From assembly GCA_030248195.1 (NCBI GenBank), contig JASAND010013672.1, positions 1 to 64,000 of the forward strand: a stretch of 64,000 nucleotides of DNA, in the 5' to 3' direction. Each line of letters opens with the position of its first letter. The stretch's first letter is position 1. The position numbers were made by a program, and so were the translations under genes. Shown one piece after another: positions 40,001-44,570 of the stretch. Source of the DNA: Trissonchulus latispiculum (taxonomy: Eukaryota; Nematoda; Enoplea; Enoplida; Ironidae). The notes below the pieces were generated by a model. It was given only the letters and a program-made list of their open reading frames with translations, did no database searches and was not told the DNA's origin.

Positions 40001-40274
40001 ACGATAAGTTTTACCTCCAGCCATCCCACATGAGATTCCGGCCTTAATGACGCTTGAAGCGCCAGAAAGAGCAGAGTGCCTCACTCTTTCTATTATAAGC
40101 TCTGGCTATTATCCTGCCGATTTATTTCAGCTTGTAAATGCCGTATATCGGCTGAACATTGATATTCTTGAAGAACTTAGTGCAAAGTTGGCTAATCTAA
40201 GAAGCTGCAAAGGAGCTGCCCAATGTAACATATACAGAAGTAGGTTATTCTACTCTTGCTTTCTACTTGTTTGA
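2212..40274 (+). CDS. SULF: extracellular sulfatase (SULF-type heparan sulfate 6-O-endosulfatase), 18 exons visible
   Basis: Proposed exons: 2212-2291, 2591-2635, 5020-5214, 6725-7046, 8740-8890, 10928-11103, 15233-15364, 19298-19357, 19694-19823, 21179-21294, 21712-21871 (or from 21702), 32405-32527, 35279-35393, 36679-36848, 37962-38122, 38392-38651, 39289-39431, 40131-40239/40274. All have AG/GT borders, and phases agree at every junction except 10/11. The roughly 890 codons match the family's usual 870-880. Visible order: metal-binding DDQD, formylglycine motif CCPSR, DHGYH, the [13 protein letters not shown] block, a long hydrophilic domain, then the Cys-rich C-terminus. Known role of the family: a secreted or cell-surface enzyme that removes 6-O-sulfate from internal glucosamines of heparan sulfate, tuning Wnt, FGF and BMP signalling. 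The signal-peptide exon is missing; the first exon needs two bases from an upstream one. A stop at 40272-40274 applies only if the GTAGGT donor at 40240 is not used. Introns are crowded with transposons. Confidence 0.93.
2591..2635 (+). CDS. SULF: SULF exon 2 (45-nt micro-exon)
   Basis: The exon is flanked by TTTATTTTAG and GTTGGT and is phase 1 on both sides. It encodes [14 protein letters not shown], which bridges DDQD...LG to GGAEF exactly as the family requires. Its 15 codons are too short for ORF-based gene finding. Confidence 0.88.
2700..2945. repeat. right arm of the inverted repeat that flanks SULF exons 1-2
   Basis: Reverse complement of 421-665. It begins with TATAGGGGCGCGCG...TATAATATGGGTGTAAAAGG and ends at TTCCGTGTAAGTCACGCTTGG. 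The open frames in this stretch are not coding. Confidence 0.75.
3000..3370. repeat. interspersed repeat shared with the 3' part of the Penelope-like copy
   Basis: Shares CACACGTCTTCG, GGTAGCATAATTTAAG and GGGGACACCTG in the same order and spacing as 12310-12520. GTAGCATAATTTAAG-like text occurs twice (3118, 3213). A 70%-like diverged copy appears at 7445-7800. Confidence 0.55.
3740..4112. mobile_element. half copy of the foldback element of 62.6-63.2 kb
   Basis: Shares CAGCCAATCAGATTGC, CCCCCACCAAACGG, TTGTGGTCGGAGCACCGTTA and CCTCTAGTGGCTTACT with that palindrome, but the left arm is missing. Confidence 0.6.
4106..4492. mobile_element. G-tract-rich MITE, copy 1
   Basis: Ends CAGGGTATTTTTTAGGG and AAAAAAACCCTG. 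The interior holds several runs of 8-15 G and a C run. Sister copies lie at 15.62-15.93 and 5.75-6.07 kb, sharing TTTCGGGGGGG and CGAAGCC.GAAAATTTT. Confidence 0.6.
5020..5214 (+). CDS. SULF: SULF exon 3 (catalytic formylglycine motif)
   Basis: The acceptor is GGCTGTAG and the donor GTTTTA; phase is 1 on both sides. It holds [24 protein letters not shown] (5061-5075) is the C-x-P-S-R signature, whose first Cys is converted to formylglycine, the catalytic residue. VHNHNVNSN and the GYLTG end match SULF family blocks. Confidence 0.95.
5351..6507. mobile_element. GGTTGAAACC-rich MITE, with nested G-rich MITE
   Basis: Ends CCGATGTTGTCAA and TTGATAACATCGG are inverted. Both halves are full of GGGTTGA / TCAACCC repeats. 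The middle (about 5750-6070) is a copy of the G-tract MITE. It lies in SULF intron 3. Confidence 0.6.
6725..7046 (+). CDS. SULF: SULF exon 4 (catalytic core)
   Basis: Enters in phase 1 and leaves in phase 2 (donor GTAACT). It begins YFGKYLNGY and includes [31 protein letters not shown] and [15 protein letters not shown]-glycosylation sequons NYS and NDS are present. The 181-codon open frame on the opposite strand is a shadow. Confidence 0.95.
7441..7810. repeat. diverged copy of the same interspersed repeat, in SULF intron 4
   Basis: GGCAATTTAAGGATGAC, CATTTGGCACGCTGGTCAAC and CAGGGAGCACGTGG follow the order of the 3.1-3.3 and 12.4-12.5 kb copies, with many changes. The rest of intron 4 (7047-8739) shows nothing else recognisable. 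Confidence 0.4.
8740..8890 (+). CDS. SULF: SULF exon 5
   Basis: Acceptor TTATTTTAG and donor GTAACG; ends in phase 0. Encodes [15 protein letters not shown], then [25 protein letters not shown] is the helix common to sulfatases that watches the active site. Confidence 0.94.
9440..9545 (-). repeat. solitary copy of the 29-kb satellite family
   Basis: TGGTATCAAATGAAAGCCCT is the reverse complement of the satellite's AGGGCTTTCATTTGATACCA, with flanking similarity (AAAAGTGG, AAATTTGG). It is 20 kb away from the array, in SULF intron 5. Confidence 0.6.
10250..10625. repeat. tandem repeat, about three units near 155 bp
   Basis: Each unit holds GTGACCACTGGTCA-type palindromes, AACAGCGTTTTTC, GCCCGTTTCA.TAGGCATATTT and GACGGAAGTGACCAC. 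It lies in SULF intron 5; the rest of that intron shows no gene. Confidence 0.7.
10928..11103 (+). CDS. SULF: SULF exon 6 (DHGYH metal-binding block)
   Basis: Acceptor GTTTTAG and donor GTAAAC; starts in phase 0 and ends in phase 2. Encodes [20 protein letters not shown], then [18 protein letters not shown]. Asp and His of SDHGYH are the second set of Ca2+/substrate ligands of the sulfatase fold. Confidence 0.95.
12201..12234 (-). ncRNA. hammerhead-ribozyme-like remnant of the Penelope-like element
   Basis: The minus strand reads CTGAGGA, a GC stem-loop (AGGGGC...GCCCC), then GCAAC. This is the layout of the hammerhead core CUGANGA-stem II-GAAAC found in Penelope-like terminal repeats, but with the second core box changed, so it is probably inactive. 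Confidence 0.35.
12601..13350 (-). CDS. Penelope-like element: C-terminal GIY-YIG endonuclease (5'-truncated)
   Basis: The 249-codon frame opens with [11 protein letters not shown], the end of a Penelope-like reverse transcriptase. It continues through the Cys linker (RRRCALC) to a GIY-YIG nuclease: [22 protein letters not shown] with the catalytic Arg, and GHRHDI. Known role: target nicking during retrotransposition. The reverse transcriptase itself is missing because the copy stops near 13391. The tail (from about residue 185) is Ser/Pro/Asn-rich. It lies in SULF intron 6, opposite to the gene, and has no intact partner here, so it is a dead insertion although its own frame is open. Confidence 0.85.
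   Translation of the reverse strand: MFWWPPTKLGNLLVKAKLPSAGAGSPSVLAQGPCGTFRFGRRRCALCPAIKSGTGVTSSVTGLTYRLRGNFDCTRTGVVYLAEIRGCPSQYVGETGNPLSIRFNGHRHDIRKIDASKALSCDFSSHSHSHNLHDLLVTAIDSADDEATRKRKEKWWISQLFSDYPFGINWENVLHKNKTPPSGTFATSIHSGVVDNNNSNSDNNPNFEPSQPSRPPSPPDSYPLRDTNFLICLFNRIWIPRNLNPQERL
13805..14085. repeat. minisatellite (CCAAGCTGGCCAAGCTCAAATTTT units)
   Basis: About seven degenerate units of GGCCAAGCTC plus AAATTTT.CTG.AATCT. The open frames here (repeating KLGQAGQAQ) are an effect of the repeat. Confidence 0.8.
14090..14570. repeat. degenerate tandem repeat, about three units near 150 bp
   Basis: Recurrent TTGCTTAG.GGCAC, TTGC.TAACA.ATTT and CC.TTGGCAAACCAG blocks in the same order three times. 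Confidence 0.6.
15233..15364 (+). CDS. SULF: SULF exon 7 (end of catalytic domain)
   Basis: The acceptor used is TTTTGCCTACAG, 17 nt past a first AG (TTGCAG) that would break the frame. Encodes [13 protein letters not shown] and [11 protein letters not shown], the typical sulfatase closing block. The donor is GTAATT in phase 2. Confidence 0.93.
15623..15931. mobile_element. G-tract-rich MITE, copy 2
   Basis: Ends AAGGGTATTTTTAGGG and AAAAAATACCCTGA; interior G runs and CATGAGCTAAAAA match the 4.1-kb copy. Confidence 0.6.
16485..17060. repeat. array of short CTGTAG...CTACAG palindromes
   Basis: CCTGTAGAAATTACAGG-type inverted motifs recur every 25-40 bases (CTGTAG, TTACAG, CTACAAAAG), without a fixed unit. 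Confidence 0.6.
18075..18644. mobile_element. foldback MITE family A, copy 1
   Basis: Starts TTAAGGGGAGTCCAGTTTTGG and ends GGTGACCCCCCTTTAA. Shares TTTTAACGAGTTTTTGAAATT and ATGTGTTAAACATAGGAAA with the 33.2- and 61.3-kb copies. Confidence 0.7.
18896..19073. mobile_element. 178-bp hAT-like MITE with 8-bp TSD
   Basis: Ends CAGGGGCGCACC and (reverse) CTTGGGCGCACC. GCATCAGA at 18888-18895 and 19074-19081 is a perfect 8-bp duplication. Confidence 0.8.
19298..19357 (+). CDS. SULF: SULF exon 8
   Basis: A 60-nt exon after CGTTTTTTCAG, with donor GTATAA. Encodes [19 protein letters not shown], matching the W-R-(D/E)-(T/S)-x-L-(V/I)-E-R block that closes the catalytic domain of SULFs. Phases 2/2 agree with both neighbours. 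Confidence 0.85.
19694..19823 (+). CDS. SULF: SULF exon 9 (start of hydrophilic domain)
   Basis: Acceptor GCTGCAG and donor GTATGT. Encodes a charged helix ([15 protein letters not shown]) and then [16 protein letters not shown], corresponding to the family's first cysteine pair after the catalytic domain. Ends in phase 0. Confidence 0.88.
19963..20958. mobile_element. TTAA-flanked element family B, copy 1
   Basis: Ends GGTGGTGGTATCC and (reverse) GGTGCTGGTTTCA, both next to TTAA. The interior matches 34.0-35.2 kb (AACCAGCACC, GTAAAG.ATT.AAGCCG). It is non-coding and lies in SULF intron 9. Confidence 0.65.
21179..21294 (+). CDS. SULF: SULF exon 10 (cysteine block of hydrophilic domain)
   Basis: The acceptor TTTTTGTAG is read in phase 0. 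Encodes [20 protein letters not shown] and then NDCACF, equivalent to the KWxC...RIxKCxG...CxC block in animal SULFs. The best donor is GTTTAT at 21295 (phase 2), which does not fit the first acceptor of exon 11, so the 3' border is uncertain. Confidence 0.75.
21305..21375. repeat. TATAA microsatellite
   Basis: Tandem ATAATATAAT units followed by TTAGAT-rich text in SULF intron 10. Confidence 0.7.
21712..21871 (+). CDS. SULF: SULF exon 11 (furin-like site and acidic stretch)
   Basis: Encodes [13 protein letters not shown] and then a Glu/Asp-rich run ([20 protein letters not shown]). The stronger acceptor ends at 21701 and gives NRRRSKRS, but it needs phase 1. The acceptor ending at 21711 keeps the frame from exon 10. 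Either way a dibasic RxKR cleavage site is made at the place where SULFs are processed by furin-type proteases. The donor GTAATT at 21872 is followed at once by an in-frame TAA, so intron retention would end the protein here. Confidence 0.75.
22776..22781 (-). promoter_or_regulatory. AATAAA poly(A) signal of the nested minus-strand gene
   Basis: The complement reads AATAAA four bases after the TAG stop of the membrane-protein ORF. It supports a real 3' end there and argues against a longer cytoplasmic tail encoded downstream. Confidence 0.5.
22785..24001 (-). CDS. putative small single-pass membrane proteoglycan-like protein, nested in SULF intron 11
   Basis: Proposed exons: 24001-23764, 23402-23264, 23208-22785 (266 codons, phases 1 and 2). 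The first donor GTAGGT and acceptor TTTTCCAG are good; the 55-nt second intron is weaker. Residues 1-25 form a signal peptide ([11 protein letters not shown]). The ectodomain is polar and acidic with Ser-Gly pairs beside acids ([15 protein letters not shown]), a sequon cluster (NQSNSS) and a juxtamembrane AGSSGAGSG. One membrane span ([20 protein letters not shown]) is followed by only about six residues (IMYIRKN). AATAAA lies at 22781-22776, four bases past the stop. Ser-Gly/acid sites are typical of glycosaminoglycan attachment, so a part-time proteoglycan is an inference. The long EFYA-type tail of syndecans is absent and the family is not recognised. Confidence 0.55.
24674..26503. mobile_element. 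TTAA-flanked element family B, 1.8-kb member
   Basis: Ends GGTGGTGATTCCTTTTGG and (reverse) GATGGTGATTCCTTTTGGG, each next to TTAA (24670-24673; 26504-26507). No transposase frame is visible. A hAT-like MITE is nested inside. Confidence 0.75.
25522..26362. mobile_element. 841-bp hAT-like MITE nested in family B element
   Basis: Ends TAGGGGTTGG and (reverse) TAGGGATGGG, with TTTTTTCCGG-rich subterminal runs on both sides. GAACGGAG at 25514-25521 and 26363-26370 is a perfect 8-bp duplication. Confidence 0.85.
26856..27216. mobile_element. 361-bp hAT-like MITE
   Basis: Ends TAGTGATGGGCAC on both sides in inverted order, then GGATATCCGGAT palindromes. The flanks ATAATTAT and GTAATTAT agree at 7 of 8 bases. 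Confidence 0.8.
27363..28490. mobile_element. foldback element with 300-bp inverted arms carrying tandem repeats
   Basis: Arms 27363-27663 and 28190-28490 are near-perfect reverse complements starting AACTAGGGGGGAAAATG. Each arm contains three about 50-bp tandem copies of CGGCGACTAAAATGAAAG...GCCGAATAGGG. The 530-bp spacer holds a (TA)n run at 27993-28026 and no gene. Confidence 0.85.
28627..29092. repeat. satellite A, about eight 58-bp units
   Basis: Units of AGGCTGGAAGGCCACTGTTCATGGCC plus a TACACGGTGCGT half. Each unit can fold through GGCCA...TGGCC. The open frame 28627-28908 is a repeat effect. Confidence 0.85.
29160..30690. repeat. satellite B, ten to eleven units of about 150 bp
   Basis: Unit landmarks: AGGGCTTTCATTTGATACC, GACCGGTCCGGA, CAGGGCGCCACAGGCCGCTG, TTTGGAGGGGTCCTCCAATG. 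One unit near 29650 lacks the GGGCGCCACAG half. Frames of up to 200 codons are open on both strands, which marks them as repeat-driven. Confidence 0.9.
30640..31060. repeat. edge repeats of satellite B
   Basis: GACCCCTGGCCAGGGCGCCACAGG and a following TATAGCCTATG occur at 30660-30712 and again at 30997-31050. From 31060 to 32404 (intron 11) I see GC-rich non-coding sequence and no gene. Confidence 0.6.
32405..32527 (+). CDS. SULF: SULF exon 12 (Tyr/Asp-rich, likely tyrosine-sulfated)
   Basis: Acceptor CTAATTTTCAG and a near-consensus donor GTAAGTG; exactly 41 codons, phase 0/0. Encodes [17 protein letters not shown] and then [19 protein letters not shown], with nine tyrosines among aspartates. 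Because it is symmetric it could be skipped without a frameshift. No equivalent Tyr-rich block is known to me in vertebrate SULFs. Assignment rests on splice sites, phase and position. Confidence 0.7.
33214..33939. mobile_element. foldback MITE family A, copy 2 (near-perfect palindrome)
   Basis: Arms of about 350 bp meet near 33577. Ends GGGGGGGG and CCCCCCCCC lie next to TTAA (33210-33213; 33940-33943). It shares its core with the 18.1- and 61.3-kb copies. Confidence 0.9.
33944..35219. mobile_element. TTAA-flanked element family B, copy 2
   Basis: Begins GTTGCTGATTTCCTTTTGTG directly at the TTAA that ends the palindrome, and ends GAAACCAGCACC. It matches 19.96-20.96 kb. An internal 110-bp direct duplication (34908-35015 and 35020-35115) is present. 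Confidence 0.65.
35279..35393 (+). CDS. SULF: SULF exon 13 (basic/Ser-rich hydrophilic domain)
   Basis: Acceptor GTTTGCAG; enters in phase 0 and leaves in phase 1 at GTACTT (35394). Encodes [20 protein letters not shown] and then [13 protein letters not shown]. The donor is chosen because the resulting Gly codon joins cleanly to exon 14. Confidence 0.75.
35430..36635. other. SULF intron 13 remainder, no gene seen
   Basis: GC-rich patches (35445-35530, 35880-35960) and plain AT-rich sequence. The 85-codon minus frame at 35821 shows no domain or splice support. Confidence 0.4.
36679..36848 (+). CDS. SULF: SULF exon 14 (hydrophilic domain, helical basic segment)
   Basis: Acceptor TTATTTTAG and donor GTACTA. 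Encodes [15 protein letters not shown], then NCSRSYNLS (two N-glycosylation sequons) and a basic helix [15 protein letters not shown]. It corresponds to the C-F-I-L-P...C-E-R segment of animal SULFs. Confidence 0.85.
37290..37690. mobile_element. diverged copy of the 42.7-43.1 kb foldback element
   Basis: Shares ATGCTCTGTTCGCTAACG, GCTCTGATAACAGAGCTTGCC and ATACTCTTAT.ATTATGTACT with that palindrome, in SULF intron 14. Confidence 0.6.
37962..38122 (+). CDS. SULF: SULF exon 15 (CxC motif, possible GAG site)
   Basis: Acceptor GTGCTTTAG and donor GTAAAG (phase 2). Encodes [11 protein letters not shown], then [17 protein letters not shown]. The CIC pair corresponds to the E-C-x-C of the family. 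Two Ser-Gly pairs beside acids form a possible glycosaminoglycan attachment site; a chain in this domain is known for mammalian SULF2. Confidence 0.85.
38392..38651 (+). CDS. SULF: SULF exon 16 (polybasic heparan-binding stretch)
   Basis: Acceptor TTTTTCTTCAG and donor GTGCGT (phase 1). Encodes the Arg/Lys-rich [18 protein letters not shown] stretch and then the conserved [16 protein letters not shown]. The basic run matches the part of the hydrophilic domain that binds heparan sulfate. Confidence 0.92.
39289..39431 (+). CDS. SULF: SULF exon 17 (C-terminal domain)
   Basis: Acceptor TTTGCAG and donor GTATGT. Encodes [20 protein letters not shown], then [15 protein letters not shown] and YDLNEDPHQ. 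This is the most conserved non-catalytic part of SULFs, including the YWCLR and NETHNF blocks. Confidence 0.95.
39609..39789 (+). other. possible cassette exon in SULF intron 17
   Basis: 181 nt between TTGTTTTAG and GTTAGAG, open for 60 codons ([20 protein letters not shown]...). Inclusion would shift the frame of exon 18 and end the protein soon after. The peptide resembles nothing I recognise. Confidence 0.25.
39980..40110. repeat. old fragment of the 46.8-47.4 kb foldback element beside SULF exon 18
   Basis: TGGCTAACAACGATAAGTTTTACCTCC, GAGATTCCGGCCTTA and GTGCCTCACTCTTTCT follow the right arm of that palindrome in order, ending 20 bases before the exon 18 acceptor. Confidence 0.5.
40131..40274 (+). 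CDS. SULF: SULF exon 18 (C-terminal domain; last exon seen)
   Basis: Acceptor TTATTTCAG, phase 0. Encodes [20 protein letters not shown], then [10 protein letters not shown], equivalent to L-R-S-C-x-G-x-x-x-C near the SULF end. Either a donor GTAGGT at 40240 leads to a further exon, or the frame runs 12 codons more to TGA at 40272. No later exon was recognised. A possible AATAAA lies near 40783. Confidence 0.88.
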   Translation, partial: LVNAVYRLNIDILEELSAKLANLRSCKGAAQCNIYRSRLFYSCFLLV

Positions 40275-41500
40275 GACGTAAACTAATATATAAATTTAAG
40301 ACTTAAATAGATATGATTGTGATAGAAACTACTTGCTGAAGGATATTTTAAGATAAAGGTAGCCAGTGTTAACCAATTTGTAATTGGCGGCGGCGAAAAC
40401 GTCTGCTTCTGGGCATAGTAAAGTCCGTTTATTTCGTTACCCACGAATCGCTGCCACCCACGGCTGACTCAGGTTTCTTCGACCTCGACCCAAGTCTTTA
40501 AATTGTACAACTGTTTTGTCAAGTCCCCTCAGAATTACGTTTATTCAAAGGTAGTAAACCCTTTCACCTCTCCAGATACTATTTCCATGTCAATGTTCCC
40601 GTCCTAAATTAATCTTAGAAACTTTCCTGTTCACTCTCGCTTGACCGGCTGGTACCCACTGAACTGACCTGAAAGTTGACCATGGGTTCCCACGCCGCGA
40701 TGCGACATCCAATTTTAGATCTGGCTACTAGATTAAACCTGTGGTCATGGCCAGTTCTGGTTATGGTTGTATCCAGGCCAATAAAGTAACAAGTTGTAGA
40801 GCAGCAGGCAGCTAATTCATGCTACCTCAAAAAGATGGGCAGAATTTGCTATTGCATGCAGCACATCAACGGTTAGATTGAATGAGGTTTGTTGGTTGTA
40901 TTTGTCTGTACTTTTTGTGTTACAGGCCAGATTCGATCTCATTTCAACAATACATAGTCTGATCACTCTGATATGTTAATAAGTCTTTTTTCAAACTTTC
41001 TCCTTGGTGCTATATTTCTGCCTTTTTGTTTTTTGGTGTAAATATATTCTGTATTTTGTATTTTACACTCGAACTGTATGCATGAACTTTAGCCAGACTA
41101 GTAAAGTTAGAAATAGTTGTGTCTATGTAGGTAGTGGCGTTTCTGTGGAAGACGTTCTAAAGATAGGTCATCACTCATCACATTCTCTCAACTGCTGAGC
41201 CACAAGTCTGTTGGCTTCGTGAAATTTGGCTGGCTTCCCGACTCTCTGAATTCTGAAATCGGTCGGGCGGAATGACTCCGGTGTTGTGAAATATTTGGTC
41301 CAGTTATATATTTGAACTCATTATTGCTTACTCTTTGCCAAAAGGTAGTGGCACTTACAAATCATCAATCAGAAATTTACAAAATAAAGCAACTAAGCTT
41401 AAAATGAACTCCAAATCTGGTTTTGCTAATTTTTTCATGTTATGCTGTGCTATTTTTCTAAGATAACATCCGAAAATAAATATGTTAGCAGTTATAATAT
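40275..41500. other. SULF 3' flank, no further gene seen
   Basis: AT-rich sequence with a possible AATAAA near 40783. No exon-like piece with SULF similarity was found. Confidence 0.4.
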
Positions 41501-41509
41501 ATACCTGCA

Positions 41510-41665
41510 CTGCAGACTGCTCTAGGCTGGTAGCCGGCCGCCGGCCGGTCTATGGGCTCACCGGCCGCCGGCCGGCCATCGTCCGGCCGGCCTCAAACAC
41601 TAGACACTCCTTTCCCCTGACGGTGGTACTTCGTATACTTTGTCCGGGCTCCGGGTGCTTATTAT
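41510..41665. repeat. GGCCGG inverted arm (left)
   Basis: TGCAGACTGCTC and GCCGGCCGCCGGCCGG match, in reverse, 47630-47715 (GAGCAGTTTGCAGTGCAG). The two arms flank the nested stack of elements between them. Confidence 0.65.
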
Positions 41666-42734
41666 ATGTCTGTAACAGGGTTTTTTTGCGTCCAGATGTG
41701 CGTCTGGACGCAAACTTTCTTATCTGGACGCAATGAAATTTTAGCGGGACGCAAGCTAGACGCAACATTATTTCGGGAGAAAATTCACTTTTGTAAGAGT
41801 AAAAACTTTAAATGTTTCCAGTACCAATTTTTCCATTTTTTCCAAAAAATTTCTTCGGGTCCTGGGGGCTCCGCCCCCAGACCCCCGGTGTTTCCCACTT
41901 TGTCATGGAATGCCAAGGTGCAAGGTCATGTCTCAATGTTACTCAATGTTATTTGTTAAGTTGTTGTCCACCTGCATCCATATATATCAGATTTTTTCGA
42001 ACTCATGAATTTCACGTCAATAAATACATAGAGATTACTAGGTGCATTTATATACATTTATATATATTTATACATTTATATTGTTCTCATTCAACAGGTC
42101 AGGCAGGATCAAGATTAGTACTAAAGTAAAACCCGGAAATTAACAAAATTTGTAACTGTAGCAGAAGCAGACTATCCAAATTTTTTGGTTCTGCTAAAAA
42201 AACGTTTTTCGCAAAAAATACACAAATGGCAACTTAAAATAATGCAAGATTACCATTTTTCTGAAATTTTCAAATACAAAAGACCTATGTACGAGCAATT
42301 CAATTCACTATCCATTTATTGTAACTAACGTTAATAGTATTTACAAATGCTTTACTGTTTTGCAGTTGGATAACGCTGCCTGGGGCATACACGCTTCTCT
42401 ATTGACTTTATACTGAGTTTATTCAAAATTCAAGAATTCACAGATGCAATTAACACAAAAAATGCATTAGCGTTAGGAGCTTTAGTTAGAATAGATGTAA
42501 CAGTTGCCAAATAATCTTTTTAAACATTTCCACAACGGATTTAATCCGTAATTTCGAAAAATCTCCAACTTCTGGGGGCTCCGCCCCCCAGACCCCCCGG
42601 TGCTCATTTGCAATAATACTGCTATTAAGGATCACCAGTTGTCAAAGTTTGCGAAACCGAATGTACGTTTTAATGTTTGCTACATTTCTGCTCAATGATA
42701 TTCCTAAATATTTCATAAATTTTTAATACTTTAA

Positions 42735-43104
42735 TTAGTTTAACCAAGAGTACATAATAGATATATAAGAGTGTGACAGCAGGCAAGCTCTCTCTTATCA
42801 GCTCAAGGTACATGCTATGTTCGCTAACGGCTGAGCGCCCCCCCACAAACGTGTATGTGCTCTTCAAAGAAATTTGCACGCTATCTTTGCGTGTTAAAGC
42901 TCGAAAACACAACTACTCAGTTGGTTCAATGTGCGTCTGTTGCAAGCTTTAGAACACAAACATAGCGTGCAAATTTCTTTGAAGAGCACATACACGTTTG
43001 TGGGGGGGTCAGCCGTTAGCGAACATAGCATGTACCTAGAGCTGCTAACAGAGGGCTTGCCTGCTGTCACACTCTTATATATTATGTACTCTTGGTTTAA
43101 CTAA
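42735..43104. mobile_element. 370-bp foldback element
   Basis: Arms of about 165 bp, TTAGTTTAACCAAGAGTACA... and its reverse, including ACAAACGTGTATGTGCTC. A diverged copy lies at 37.3-37.7 kb. Confidence 0.85.
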
Positions 43105-43332
43105 CATTGAAATATCGGAATAATGTGTGTCAATAATATATATATCGGAAATTACTAAGTTCTGCAACAGACGCCAAATAAAATCTTTTTAAACATTTCC
43201 ATTAAGGATTATTCTGTAATTTCAAAAAAATTCTTCAACTTCTAGGGGGCTCCGCCCCCCAGACCCCCCGTCGTGTATGTTGGACGCATCTATATTCTTG
43301 GTAGGTAGTCCTGTAATCGTGCATTACCGTTA

Positions 43333-44358
43333 AGGCCAGTTTGCACCACCAAACTTTCGCCAAACCAAACCTTGGCCAAACTCAAGTTTGGTGCAAAAAG
43401 GCGCGAAAGCGTCTCCTAAAATGTCACTACAGTTTGGGAACGAATTCCAACTTAAGCTTGGTTCGATTGTGCCCGGGTGGCTCAATCGGTAGAGCGTCGG
43501 TCTAGTTAACCGAAGGTTGTGGGTTCGATCCCCACCTCGGGCCCGAATTTTTCGGGTCGGAGGTGCTGTAGTGACAATCTTAGTTTCGTTTGTTCTTTCA
43601 TTCGTTTGACCAAACTTTCTCCAAACGTTCACCAAACTTTAGGAGGGAACCAATGAAATTAAAGAGAATATGAGCGCCAACTTAAACTTATTTGAACAGT
43701 TTCTTCCAGATTGTCGATATTAAAATGGTTCTTTCATAGGTGGCCTGAGTTTTGAGGCTTCCCCATTCACAGATGTTTTTCTGGTAATTTTAAAGCAAAT
43801 TGTAAACGATTGGAACATTAAAATGTTTAATTAACATTGGTTCTATTGACTGGCAAAAGTGACAGTCAAGTGGCAAAATATAAACTTGGTCCTAGCAAAA
43901 TTTTAGTACAATACTTCCTTTTCTAATTTTTAATAGTTCTTATTCAATTTTCCATTTAATATTTCCAATTCTGCTTTCCAATGCATTACATACTTTAATT
44001 CTGAAGACTGGAAACCGTCTTTTTAAATCCCTCGGAAACAACACAAATAAATAGTACAAAAACAAAAAAGGTGACGAAGGGCGGAAACAAATGCATTAAG
44101 AATATCTGTGCAAGTGTATACACATAGCCCAGACACAGGCATGTGACTTTTTGGTGGATTCTTATTGGTCAGTTTCACCAAACGTTTGGTGAAATTTGCT
44201 ATGGGACCAAACTTAGTTTGGCAGTTTGGTGGTAGTTTGGTGGAAGTTTGGTGGACGTTTGGTGTACGTTTACACCATCAAACTTCCACCAAACTTTTGC
44301 CAAACTTGAGTTTGGTCAAGGTTTGGTTTGGCGAAAGTTTGGTGGTGTAAACTGGCCT
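43333..44358. mobile_element. foldback element carrying a tRNA-like gene
   Basis: Ends AGGCCAGTTTGCACCACC and (reverse) AGGCCAGTTTACACCACC, continuing inverted for about 60 bp. TTA occurs on both outer sides (43330-43332; 44359-44361). The subterminal regions are full of TTTGGTGG / CCACCAAA. Confidence 0.85.
43471..43542 (+). tRNA. tRNA-shaped gene, anticodon AGU by geometry (Thr) or Asn-derived
   Basis: Full cloverleaf in 72 nt: acceptor GCCCGGG/CTCGGGC (one G-U pair), D stem GCTC/GAGC, anticodon stem TCGGT/ACCGA with loop CTAGTTA, T stem GTGGG/CCCAC with loop TTCGATC. The anticodon by position is AGT, but T at position 37 is unusual, and TAGTTAACC resembles a tRNA-Asn loop with one extra A. 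A T5 run follows within 10 bases, as in Pol III terminators. It lies inside the foldback element and may be a mobile tRNA copy. Confidence 0.7.
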
Positions 44359-44570
44359 TTAAGCAGCATCAGCTTTCTAAATAGTCTAAATAGCTTTGCA
44401 CTAAAGAAATTATCGAAATTTTTATAAATAAAACAATTTTTGCACTAAAAAACACGCTAAAACAAGATTTCTGCCTGGACGCAAAATTTCTTAACGGGAC
44501 GCAACTTAAATTTAGCGGGACGCAAGGTTGACGCAAATCCGAAAACCAAAAAAACCCTGGTCTGTAATAG

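Larger units (their letters stand above)
41676..44559. mobile_element. 2.9-kb hAT-like element with CAGGG ends and 8-bp TSD, carrying nested elements
   Basis: Ends CAGGGTTTTTTTGCGTCC and (reverse) CAGGGTTTTTTTGG, both followed inward by GGACGCAA runs. GTCTGTAA at 41668-41675 and 44560-44567 is a perfect 8-bp duplication. It contains the 42.7-kb palindrome and the tRNA-bearing foldback element. No transposase frame remains. Confidence 0.85.

Noticed and set aside
41482..41768. 72- and 84-codon frames in GGCCGG sequence
   Set aside because: Composition-driven frames in an inverted repeat.
43330..43635. 101-codon minus-strand frame with RTHNLRLTRPTLYRLSHPG
   Set aside because: It is the antisense of the tRNA-shaped gene, a well-known kind of false protein.
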